A stretch of 64,000 bases of DNA from Melanocharis versteri (Eukaryota; Chordata; Aves; Passeriformes; Melanocharitidae). The notes beneath the pieces are model-generated. The model made no database searches and was not told the origin of the DNA. It saw only the letters and a program-made list of their open reading frames with translations. The stretch lies in contig VZTG01000491.1 of the NCBI GenBank assembly GCA_013397845.1, positions 947,220 to 1,011,219 on the forward strand, given 5' to 3'. Both the position numbers and the translations under genes were made by a program. How positions within the stretch are numbered: the stretch's first letter is position 1; each line of letters begins with the position of its first letter. Of this stretch, positions 35,331 through 48,000 are shown piece by piece.

Positions 35331-38300
35331 CGCAGGGAGAGTAACACGGGCAGTTTGACTTCGGAAAACACTGCCTAACATACAGGCTGCATGGCTGCTG
35401 ACCTCTCCAAAGAGGGAAAAAATTCACTCTCTCAGTTCTACAGTTTTCCCCAACCTGCATTTTCATCTGTCATCAGATACTTGAGTTTTCCTTCACACCC
35501 AGAGAAAGAACGTGCCCCAAAACCACGGTGTTCCAGGCAGTTTGGCAAGTCTCATCCCTGTGGCATGTCCTCACCTCATCTATCTGCTGAGCTAGGAGGA
35601 AAGAAGAAAGAGAAAGAAACCAGCAGCTAGTCCTTTCCCTACCTGCCCACAAGGAAAGACCTGTCAATCAGAATAAATCAGTTTACATTCACTATTATGT
35701 GCCTTTTTAGCTTTTTTTGCAACATTAAAAGTGATCAAAAGAGATCCAAAATAAATATTACTTTTCAAAGTGGATGCACTTCAGAGAGGGACTGTGAAGT
35801 CCTTCAGCTGGTTCAATTTCAGCTGGGAGCATCTTCATTGCTTTCACATAGTCTCAATACCCACCTTTTTGGCACATGCAAGGTCTCCTGACTTCCTGAT
35901 GCCCTCTGCTAAGGTAATATGATGCTCTCAGGGGCTGGTGAGATGAGAAAGGCTCACTGGCAGTCTTTAAATACTAGTGGGAGTAAGGAAAGAAACCATT
36001 CAGACCACTTGGATCAAAAAATTAAAAAGCATAGATGAAGCAATGCAGCTGAGAACAGATTTTAGCTGAGCAGTTGGCACACAAGAAGAGATACTGAGTC
36101 AAAGGCAATAATATATTTGATGAGGAGCTGTAAGTCCTGTGATGCAGCTTTTCAGGAAATTTTGCTCTCTAATACTCTAATTTCGGATTGTTTATGCTTG
36201 ACTTTGTAATTCAGAGGTCAATCTTTTCATATAAATCACCTAAACACAATTTCTGGACTCCGATGTCTCTTCACACGTCTAAAAATCTCTTTCTATTATG
36301 GCAAGCACAAAAAAAATTTAGATTCTGCCTCTGTCTCCAGAGCTTCTGGATCATAGTATTACTGTTACAAAAAACATCAGTACGTCATTTGGAAAACATC
36401 CTGAGAAGTCAGATACATCACTGCAAGCCAAGCAAGAATGTGACGGATCAATTTGAGTATTTAAACAGCAGAATTTAGAGAAAGAATTGGACCGAGATCT
36501 CCAGATATGGGAGCATCCCCACTCAGAGAAGATTACTGAATAAAGAACACATCCTGATACTTGGATGGAACATGGGCCTAAAAATCTCCTGGCATAAACC
36601 ACCTTCTACAGGGTGGGGTTTGGAAGAAGTTTATCTCCATATTCCACAAAAATGAGCTTTAGAGTCATGCTTCTGTAATACCCAAGAAATGAGATGCTGG
36701 CAGACAGAATTGTGGTTGGATCTGCTGTAAGAATTCCCATATTTCTATAACAATCAAATAAGTTTTTTTTTTTTAATGGAGTGCGTTTCATCCATCTCAA
36801 CCTCTACAATGTAATGCACAGTAAAAGAGATCATTATCTTCTTCACTCGAGAAAGAACTTAAAAAGCTGTCTGCACAGTGCATGCAGAAAATTCGTATGT
36901 ATTTTTTCTGCTTTTACCCACAGCCTGTCACTCCTCCTGAGCTTCCATCCTGCTCCATGTAGCAATATTCAAACAAATTATTTTGAAAAGGGAAGCTAGA
37001 ATTCTTTTTGTAAGCCAGCATTACAGCCTGATTTGACCAGGACAGGAAACAACCTTCCTTACTGGGAATGGAATCAGACAAGTTCATCTAGAGCTTCTTT
37101 ATGACAGACAGGAAAACTGAATGTATGTCTTGAACGTCTGTATCTAAACTAATAAATTGAAGACCAGAAATACTCCGCACAATTGTGATTCCAAAATGTT
37201 TGGGTATCTGGACACCAACATTTTTGAACAACCACTTGCAAGACCATTCAAACTTCATAAACACTTTTTAACACAACATCAAGAAACAATGACAGACCTT
37301 AACATAGTCTTCTGGGATTATAAATGCAACTACTGTTAGATACTAAAACAGGCCCACATCAATATTTCTTTTTTTTAGATGCTCAAGTTCCTGTAGAGAT
37401 TGAGGCTTCAAAGATTGGCAGCATCAAGTCTAACTGCCAATATATACTACTGAAATCACAGTGCAGTGCTGCTGCCAGGGTCCAGGTCAATCCTGGTCCC
37501 TGGTATCAGCAGGGATGAGTTGTAAAACCTGGGTTTGGGATGATAAAGGACCCTCTGGGTCACACAGTATGAAATATTTGTGTTACACTTGAGGTCAGAC
37601 TTGACTGTTTAGTGGTCCTTTCTAGCTGAGAAAACCTCTACCGAGCTGAGATTTGCTCGGGTGTCCAGCATTCATGCTTCTACTACACCCAGTTCAAGGA
37701 CTGTGCTAATCAAATACTCTAACACACATATTTTTGCCACACAGAAAATACAATTTAGCAGAGAAAATAGTTTAAGCAGGACCAATAAATCCCCAGTCAC
37801 CCATGTGTGTAACGTAGGCTGAAGCCTTCACGCTGCAGAGAAATGCTGGTCTCCTGCACTACTGTTGGCTGCTTCCATCTAAGGGCAGAGCACAGTTACC
37901 TGCTTTAATTACGTTTTTCCTACTTTTCTGTTATTCCTACTAGGTTTTGTATTGTGGTCCACAGTGAATGCAGTGGTTCATTACCACACAGGGAAATAAT
38001 TTGGTGGATGGGACAGCAGGTGAAGATGATAGCATTAAGTGCTCAGCACTGTTATAAAGAGATCCTGAGCAGTTTCCATAGGTGCATTGGTTTTCAGTCA
38101 CTTAATTGGATTACCTAACATCCTCCTGCACAACAGATCAGTCTCGAAGTCTCTTGTCAGATTTAGTAAGCCTTCAGTCAGGTCTTCTAGCTATGATCTG
38201 GCCTGTGGTCTCTGTATTGGTAATACTTTCAGACACTTTCACCCTCTGACTTGTCTACTGAAAGCAAAGCTTTCAAAAATCGGAGCTTCAAAGAGAATAA

Positions 38301-41300
38301 TGCACACAATAAGCTCTGCTGCCCACTCCAGCGTTATCTTACAGGTAACTTAGAGGGCTACCGAGACGTCATAGATGAAAGCTCAGTAACAAATAATTTA
38401 GTTGAGTTTTGCCCCATTTGGCCATACATCTGGAAAAGGACATGGTCAGCTAGGCTTAATCTTGAATAGGATGGTGTTTTCTGCAAGACATCTGGTCCTG
38501 CTCAGTTATTTTCACCTAATGCAATGCACAGATGTTGTAGAAATTAAAACTACTGCAGAACTGCCATTAATTTGCAGCACAGGAAAGATTAATTCATTTT
38601 CTCCTCTAGGAATGAGTGTGGCTCAGTACATGGGGTTAGACAGCCCAGCCCTTCAGTAGCTCTGTCAGGAGCACGCAGAGGTACGCAAAAAAGCCCTTTC
38701 CTTGTCTTATATGTCGGTCCTGAGGGGTGTGATGGAGACAGCCAGTCCCAAGTGCCATGTGCCACGCTACATGTGAGCATCACACTCTGCTGCCCCTTCA
38801 CATGCCTGCCTGGATTAGCCAATGTCAACAAGACAGTTACACCCTTCCCTATATGGGCACATGTGGGGCATCCAAGTCCATGGGCACCACAGGGGAGGGA
38901 CTGCAGGGATAGGACAGACAAAACCCAGGCTTGAAGCCTTAGGGAGAAATGCCAATCTACTCCTGACTCTTGAAACAGGATCAGAGACCTTGGGAGCAGA
39001 GCCCTGGAGCGGAGTCGAACACACTGAGCAGATTTTGTCCTGAATATGAGTCATCTGATGGCAAGGCATAAGACAACCCAGCGTTTTGGTGCTGCCAGCC
39101 TTTTTGGTTCCTCATCTCTCACCCTCCCCAGGTTTGCACAGCTGGTGTGGTGAGTACAGCAGCCCCTGAGCATCTGAAAGTGATGTTCAAGAAGAAAGGC
39201 TCAAAGATCTCACCAGTCTGGAGTATCTCCAGGCGTGGTGCATTTATCACCAGTGCCGCAAAAGCAGGAGGGAACAAACCCAGATTGTATCAGGTGCTTT
39301 CCCTGTCTGTCGCATGCCGTCTTTACTCAGGAGAAGGTTGTTGACCCGGAGCATGAGCAAGGACATGCCAACGGTCCCGAACCTGTGGCCTCCTGGTCTC
39401 CAAGGAGGGAAAGAGGACAAGCAACACTAGGTCTGTAAACAGATCATGGAAAGGATACAAACGTTTAAAATTTAGCTAAAGTTTGGCTCGAAGCTGCCCT
39501 AAGGCGGTAAGTCCGCGAGTCGAGCAGAAAATGAAATTGTCAGCAAGAACACAAAGAGGGTGGTTGGTTAGAATGTATGTTCTTCCATCTGAGGCATATA
39601 TCGTAAGGAAAAAAGATACTAAAGTATTTTCACATAAATCATCTGAATGTAAATGTGAAATATTGCATGAAAATCACAGGAATAAGCCTGAGATTTAATA
39701 TCAAACTAACATCTAGGACGAGACATTTTAATAACATCTTCACTCTGCTTCTACCCAGGAAAATATGCTGATGCAGGCTGGGAAATCTGAGGAGCAGCTC
39801 ATGTGATGCAGACTCCTGACATTCCCCCAGACATGACTAAGCTTAAACAAGTGGCATTATCTGGTGCATTTGAAAGCAGAATGTGAACAACATGATCATG
39901 GGGGCTTTTTTTGGTACCACTCAAAATGTTCCTGTTCGGGATCAGGATGGGGTTTGTGAAGTGAAGGATATTACAAACAAGTTGAAATTTGCTAGCAGCT
40001 TTCATAGTCTTGCCAGCCTTGAACTTAGGAGAGCGTGCTGAGAGCTAACAGCATGAACACGTAGAACAGTAATTCTGTGAAAATGCCTATAATGGAACTG
40101 ACACTATATCCCATGACAAAAATAACTACAATTCCTATTACAGAAAACACAGGCTTAGCTAGAAATAGAGCCTAAAAGCAGACACTCTTAGTCAGTTTTG
40201 CAAGTTTTACATCACTACAAATACATTGGTATTTTAAGTTTGCTGCCTCCAAATGTAGAATTAAATAGTAGGTCACCACAAACGCTATTTTCCAATCATG
40301 AAGCTGAACACGCAAGTGAGCTTTGTATTAATCAAAAATTGAATAAAATGAAAATGAAAATAAGTGTATGATGTGAATCCCAGATGCTGTTACCCTCATG
40401 TGTGTGCTCAGCTCAGAAACACCAAGCTCAAACAGAACCTAAGCCCCTGTGCAGGCACACCCTAAAGGCACACATCGACCAGAACTCCTGCACTGCAGTT
40501 TCCCTTATTCTTAGCATAGGATTAATTTTACTCTACATTCATAGGTGCTTTAAAAAAAAAAAAAATCTTGATATTACAAGGGAAGGCTTCTGCTTTTGAG
40601 GAAAGTAGAGCAAAGAGATTACGCTTAATTTTAAAAGATTTTCAAAACATATATGGTGTGGAGTTAAACATAGTCTCTTCAAATACAAAGCAATGTATGT
40701 TTTCCATCTCAAGAAACTTGTCATTTCTCATCTTTCCCACCTAGACTTACTCACTTAGCTCAGCAACTATTAGAGGTGCTTACTGGCTGATACTGCCACC
40801 CAATGGCTCTTTAGTCTTTAACAGATTACAAAAAACAAAATCAAAGCACATGTAGTGCAGAACCAGTTCTGCTTCTGCTAGGGAACAGAAAGTGCCTTCA
40901 TAGTATGACACTTCCAATAAAGAGGTCTTCTGAAAAATGACCACGTAAAATAAATGTTAAAAATACTCATTTGAGGAAGGCGGAGATGGAGCCAATTCCC
41001 AGAATTTCAGCTAAATATTCTTACTATCATCTCCAGCAATAAACACGGGTGAGTGATTCAGCTGATGTGGACACGAGCTTCTGCACCCAGTCCTCAGCTA
41101 GGCACTTTTGAAGATGTTCTCCCACAGCATGAGAAGGGATAAAACAGCCTCTTTCTCCTTCTGCTTTCTGGCTTTCTAGCTCTGGCTACACTTTAGCCCT
41201 TCCTGACATAAAGCAAATCTGACTGGCCCTCAACAGTTTTTAATTCAGGGCATGGAAAGGGATCCAACAAATTATCTTGTGATCTCTGAATATGTGTGTA

Positions 41301-41641
41301 TGTACATATGTAAAGTAAAAGGACCTTCAAGAAGAGAAGCAAAATTAATTAAGATTGAGGAGAAATAGAAAACTCTGCTTCCATTCCTGCAGTCAAGTCC
41401 ATAAGACATTTCTTTGCCCACAGGTGGAGGAGACCCCACGGTGGAAAAAGCAATATGAAGCTTCCTGCGAGGAAGAAGATGGGGGGTTACACCTGGAGCA
41501 CACCTTGACTTTGCCTTTGAATAACATGGAGGTTCCCTTCTTTCTCCCATCCCAAGTGGTCCTGAAAACGTCTCCCCATGCCAGGTCATGAGAGCCCGAT
41601 TGCAATTGTTGGCACCCTTTCCCTCACAGCCAAGGCGGGTC
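35331..41641 (-). other. RBM20: RBM20 intron 1, continued
   Basis: About 6.3 kb of intron. Poly-T and poly-A runs occur near 36765 and 40550. Short open frames overlap on both strands with no recognisable product. A few words near 37405-37440 loosely recall CR1, but too weakly to annotate. Confidence 0.7.
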
Positions 41642-42085
41642 AGACAGCTGCACTACAGCCACAACCAGGGCAACTCTCAGACAAAGACCAGCCTTGAACT
41701 GCTCCTAACTCACAGCCCCAACCAGGGCAACTCTCAGACAAAGACCAGCCTTGAACTGCTCCTAACTCACAGCCCCAACCAGGGCAACTCTCAGACAAAG
41801 ACCAGCCTTGAACTGCTCCTAACTCACAGCCCNAGACAGCTGCACTACAGCCACAACCAGGGCAACTCTCAGACAAAGACCAGCCTTGAACTGCTCCTAA
41901 CTCACAGCCCCAACCAGGGCAACTCTCAGACAAAGACCAGCCTTGAACCGCTCCTAACTCACAGCCCCAACCAGGGCAACTCTCAGACAAAGACCAGCCT
42001 TGAACTGCTCCTAACTCACAGCCCCAACCAGGGCAACTCTCAGACAAAGACCAGCCTTGAACCGCTCCTAACTCACAGCCACCAC
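41642..42085 (+). repeat. 57-bp minisatellite, at least seven copies, split by a one-base gap
   Basis: The word ACCAGGGCAACTCTCAGACA recurs at 41664, 41721, 41778, then after an N at 41856, 41913, 41970 and 42027: an exact 57-nt period. The unit continues AAGACCAGCCTTGAACTGCT and ends CCTAACTCACAGCCCCA. Copies differ mainly by a T/C in GAACTG versus GAACCG (the last four alternate T, C, T, C). A degenerate eighth start is at 42084. Because 57 is 3 x 19, the array stays open in several frames on both strands, but I see no reason to call it coding. Confidence 0.95.
41833..41833. other. Assembly gap (single N) inside the minisatellite
   Basis: The only ambiguous base I noticed in the window. 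The 22 nt after it (41834-41855, AGACAGCTGCACTACAGCCA and two more bases) repeat exactly the left flank of the array at 41642-41663, so the gap probably joins two overlapping contig ends or allelic copies. Confidence 0.85.
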
Positions 42086-45000
42086 CAGCACTCATCAGCC
42101 ACACAACAGGGAGTTATGGGGGAGCCTTCAGGGAGCAGGACTCCAACAAGAAAAACAAGCGATTATGCTTTTCTCTGGAAGCCTACGAAGGGTTACACGC
42201 AGCAGAAATATTATTCTTCATTATTATACCTGCTACAAGGTCCCAACAATTTTACTTTAATGCAATAATTTGATTCACAAAGCAATGTCTAGTAACTAGC
42301 TCTTTTTGTCATTTTCTTGTTAATAAACAAGACTTATCCTGCTTTATTTTCTGCATACAGTTATGATGACAAGCATCTTCATGCGTATTTGCTGTGTCAT
42401 AAGCAGTAGTAAAATAATTCCCTTCCATATATCAGCAAATTTTTTCCCACATGCAAATTATAAGTAGTAAAAAAAAAAATTCCTTTGGGAAAAAAATTGT
42501 AAGTACTTTGTTCTGGACTCACAGCAGTTTAAGACACCCACAAGGAAAGCACTGAAGTAACAGAGGGGCTACAGCTGGTCTTCCTGCTGTGTGTGTGTGC
42601 AGGGCATCCTTCTTCCCGAAGTGGTACTCAGTGAGTGAAGGTGCAATAACCGCTAGATGGGGATGTCTGGCTTCAAAATGTTAGAGAGCCAAGAGTTAAA
42701 AACAGTGTTAACAATCTCTGCAATAGAGCTTTTTCAGAGTATTAAGAGAAGAGGAAAGAAAAAAAGGAAAAAGAGGAACAGAGAACCCACGCACTTGCCT
42801 TCTCCATGTCTTTCGCTCGATTGAGTGAAAGACCAGTGAATTGATTCATATTGTGCAAGGGATAAACAGTATAAGAGAAAACAGGCAGAAAACAGTATCA
42901 GATCAATGTGCATATTTCCAAACTGACCTGAAAATAGTTCCAAAAAATATCCAGGCAAGAGCAAACTGCTGGTGCATCTCCCTGACCCCCTAGCAGGTTC
43001 TCCCACTTCTGACTATCTCCCTTCTCTGGCAAGGGATCTTTTGTACTTCCACCTGCTCTTTGTCCTCCTCTTGCCTGCTTGTCCTTTTTTCCACCCTGCT
43101 ATCCATATGGATCCTCTCCTCCTCCCTCCAGCATCTGGCAGCCAAATCCTGCCACTCGTCTTATCCATGTTAGGTTACAGCTAGAACTTCAACATGCATT
43201 TCCTGTCCAAATTAATGGGACCCACACCTTCATAAGATGTGCATGGCCCTCACCCCTTCCACCATGACAGAGCTCTTCAGGTGGTTCTGTAGGTCCCAGG
43301 GCATGAAGGCTCTCTTATTAGTCCTCACCCTCAAACTCTTCACAGCACTGGCAATGCTTTTTCTTTACTACTTTATCAGCTTTGGGGCTCACTTGCTCAC
43401 TTGTCCCTCTTTCTCCCTGTGAGTGCAATGCCTTCTGCACTAAAGTCCAAGGTCCCCTTTCTCTCCACCTTCAAATCCTTTCTTCTAGTATTACCCTCCT
43501 CCCCAGCCAGTGGCTAAATAATCACAGAGCAGCAGAGCAATGGGGGAATTACTCAGAGATACCTAAATATTTCATACATCACTTGAAAATTCCAGTATAT
43601 GCCAAGAGAAGGCTGCACACTGAAGTCAGACTCTTTTATAGAAGACACCTGGGGAACCCTGTAAGGAACACAGACAGATTTGGGGGTATTCCAAATAAAC
43701 TGGATCTTCCTTTTTCCAAAGCTGAAAACTATTTACTCACATAAAAGCTTCCTAACTGATATTTGTTCACATTAAAAAAACACATAAAGTCTTTTAAAAT
43801 TTTCATCAATTTCTTTTTCTTGTCCCAGGGTAAAAGGTTACAAACAAAACACCATTGTTTAATGCCTTGAAAGTAGCTGGCCATTTCTTTTTAAAACACC
43901 ATTGTGTAAGAGTGAAAAATGGTACAAAACTAAAAAAAAAAAGTTATAAAATAGTTTCCTTCAGCATAATGTGCAAAATTTTGGATTTATTTCTAAAGCT
44001 GTGTTTCAGAGATGACACATATTTGGTCAGACTTTCAAACTCTTGAGTAAACAAACAAAAGAAATAGTTAATGTCCAGTATGCTTTGTCATAGCTTTCAA
44101 CATACTGGAAAGTAAAGGTAAATACAGAAAGCCCTGCAGGCTGTATTCCTGACTACCATTCTTTTCAGCCAAAGATAAAATATTCATTGATCTCAGCAGT
44201 ACAGACTCGGCCTCCTCTGGGCATTTGCTGTAACATATTTGAGATCCGAGAAGATGCTGTTATTGGTCACATGGGAGCCTCAGTGCATTTACAATGCAAT
44301 TCTGTCACACCACAGTGACAGAATTAAATTTTTCAATGTAATTCTAAAACTTCTATACCTTTGCACTGGTAAACATTCAGTCAGGCTCATTACAGACTTT
44401 GACACGCTCTGCATCTCACTGTAAAGGAGCATTTTGTCATTTGCAAGACAGCATTCCCCATGCTCTGGTCCTGCTCAGTTCTCTGTGCAGCCAATTAGGC
44501 TGCGGAATTCCCTCCCATCAGGCATGAAGAAAGTAATTAATTGCATTATGTTTGAGCATACCAGTGTCTGGGTGGGCACTCCTATTTACTAAAAGCATAA
44601 CTGTATGTGTGCACCAGAAAAGATTTTAACTACAGCGTCATGAAAGATCCTGTGCAGAGATCTCTTGAGGAGCTGCAGACAATACTCCCAAAAGGAAACC
44701 TGATTCTATCCTCGGAATTACAACATCATCCACTACAGCAAGGAAGCATAAAACAGCTCATTAGCAGCCCTATCGAGTGACAGACCTAAAGCCAGCTCCA
44801 AAGTCACCCACACCTGTCTGCATGTAGCGACTGCCAAAAAACCAAATTCCTTTGGGATTAGAATCCTTGTCCCTTTTCTACATCTGGATCATACAACCCA
44901 AATTTGCTCCAGGGAATCACAGGTTTTAGAGCAGCAGGGTGCACAGCAAGGGTGAAAAGATAAGCAGATGCTGTAGATCCCTCCTCGCAACACTACTGTG

Positions 45001-48000
45001 TTTCAAATGTGAAAACCCAAAATGCCACTAAAAATACCCATCAATTTGAAGCAGCACTATTTGAAGTAGCACAATATTAAGACGCCCAGCAAAAACACAC
45101 ACTGGCACTTCTAGTTCACCTGGTTCATTTACGGTTACAACTGAAAACACACAAGCCCTGCCATGATCTTCAGATCTCATTTATAGTGAGCATCCTGAGG
45201 TGTTGTTTCGATGGAGTAAGAGCAAACAGTATTAATAATACACTAGTTATTGTGTAGTTTCACACTGAACTCCAATACCACAGTGAAAAGCCTTAATTAT
45301 GATAAAGCTGAGCAGAACTCTTAAAAGCAACCTAGAAAAATCTATTTTTCCACATCATGATTCACAATGATCCGAATGTGTCATCAGTCTCCCAGGATCT
45401 GCTTTCTATAAGCAGTGAGGTTTTTTAACACGCTTTACATACAGGCCTCAGAGGTGATCTATCAAGAAATCTGATCGTGAGTTCAGAGAAATTAAACTAA
45501 CAACTGACATGCACATGTATCTGTCAGAGATTTAGCAAAAAGACTGCAAAGATCACATCCACATCATTCAACTCTCTACAGGAAGATGGGAACAGCCTCA
45601 GTTAGAAATCACAATTTTATCCTTCTGGAAATCTTCCCTAATTGTAGCAAACCGCTAGAAAAATTATGACGAATAGGTAACACAACATGGTAGAAAGGGT
45701 GAGAGGAGAGAGATGCAATTTTTTTCAGACATTTTAATAAGAAATTTCAGATCTTTGTAATGATGTCCTGGAAGTGTGAAAAAGGACTCCTCACTAATGC
45801 CCCGTTTGTTTTCCTTCCTGATATAATTAGCATTATTCCCATCGGAATTTATTGCACTGTTACAGTGAAGGACATAAAACTAGATGCAATAGAGCTGTGG
45901 TAGTCCACAGCTGTAATAAGACCAGCACCACTGATCTTATGCAGTAGAAGAAAATTATACAGCAGAAAATTAAAACTCCTCACCCTGCCAAAACACTAAA
46001 AGGTACAGCACCGAGGTACAGCACACTTGCAAGCCCTTGTGTAAGAATTTTTCAGAAAAAATTACAATCCTGCAAGAAGCAAAAGGCAGAAGAAGACTTC
46101 CGAATACTTCCCTAAATGATTCCTGCCCTTCCACTGCAGGAATACAAACTTACATGGGTTTTTTTCTACATATTAAACTCAGTTTTAAGTTTTGATCCCA
46201 AATAGCATTGAATCTAAATAGGTGAAGACATGAAAAGAAGGCCTGTGACTTTTCTGCTTGGGAGAGAAAAGGATTTAACAACAGCCTGAGTTCCTCTATC
46301 ATTTCACTACAGCTTCCCCATTGTCTAGAACTGCCTTAAATTGCAATTCCAATCGTAGGCTTAACTAATTCTTAAAAGAAATGCATGGTTTTGATGTAAG
46401 GAAAAGATGCACTAATGCTGGAGGACCATTTAATGCCTCTTTTAGCTTACAAAGACTTGTCTAGCAAAAGTTTGAAGCACAATAATGATCCCGAAAGGAA
46501 AGTCTGAATGGCAGCACCCACACCTAAACACCCACTTGCTTCCCTCCACTGCCAAGCTGGTATGGATTCAGCAAGTCAGCACAGACACCTAACCAGCATC
46601 TTCCAAATTTCAGAACAAGCCTGCATGAACAGGAGGCAGGGCAGAGCCAGAAGCAGGTTCAAGGAGGCAGACAGCTGGCCTGAGAGTGGCACAGGAATTC
46701 AGCAATCCAAAGGGCTGCATTCCTGCCCCACGTGAAGGGACTTACAGCCCCAGCTGCAGCATGCAAGTGCTCAGAAGCCCGTTCAGTCATGTACTAAGTA
46801 GAGATTTACACTGGAGTAAAAAGTCACATATCATGGCAAAACGTTCGTGAGAGAAGCTCAAAAGCTCCTCATTACAGGTGCGAGGGCAGTAACTAAAAAG
46901 AATCTACTTACTAGATTTCCCCTCCCTGCCTGAGACACTTCAACTATTTCTCACTCAGTGTTTTGCCTTTTACCTTAATAAAACATGCAGAATTTTTAAG
47001 GAATTTAACCACCCTACCTGTGGTTTAACAAATCTCTACCTCTGGTTAAGAGTCTATTTAGCATAAATGTGCTAAGAGGCATCACCCTCAGTAGGGTTTT
47101 CAGGAAGAATTACCTACCTTATGAAGATAATAAAAGCCAGATCCATTGGAATCAGCTGCATTTTCTTCTAGCACTTGAAGGGCATCTTTAAAGAAACCCG
47201 TGGGATCTGTAGCAGTAATGCCTGGTGGGAGAGCCCAGGGCTGTGCCTGGCCACTTGGTCACACACACAGCCCGAAAGCTGATGCACTGGATTCTGCTCT
47301 GCACCATCGCCCTGCCCTTGCTCAGGCAGAACTTCAAACCCCACAGTCTGTTTGGGATAATAACTTAAATCCTTACCCACATCCCCCTTCCAAAAAATGT
47401 ACACTAACCCAATTCATTACTTTTGTTTTATTTGTTATGCATAATCAGTGTTCAACTGCACAGTAGATGGCAGTAAATCTTCACTTGCCATGTTAGAAAC
47501 CCTCCAGCCTCCCTAAGAATGTAAACAATTTGCAAATACATTTATGACATTTTTCAGCATACTGTAGAAGTAAACTCCCACTCAGCTACACGACTTCAGC
47601 TTTCTCACCAACCTTTTCCCTAAGTGTACTCACATGATTCTATTATTTCACACATGGTCCATTCTCAGGAGTTCTTTTATTTTGGAAAAGCAATGGGAGG
47701 TACATGCAGTTTAGTGCTCTCAGATGAAGACTGGCTTATTTCAGTGTAAGGTAATCCAAAAACTTATGAAATGCTAAACAGAGGATTCTTAATCACAGCT
47801 GTAAATGCGTTGACACACAGAGAGTGAGGAAGGGAAAAAACATACTCGGTGTTGATGACAATATGTCAAACAGCATTACCGGAAAGAGACAAGCTGCAGC
47901 ATGTGATTTGGATGACACTTTGGGACATAGAAATATATCTTGATTTAGATTTTCTGCCATAGAAAAGCATCCTCTTCCTGCCAAGCCTCTGCAAAGCTCT

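Noticed and set aside
37381..37440. Possible CR1-like words (CATCAAGTCTAACTGCC)
   Set aside because: The resemblance is too short and too diverged to separate from chance.
41588..42268. Long plus-strand open frame through the minisatellite (226 codons, 19-residue repeats) and a 154-codon minus-strand frame
   Set aside because: A 57-nt period without stops keeps frames open on both strands automatically. The frame crosses an assembly N, and nothing outside the repeat looks coding.
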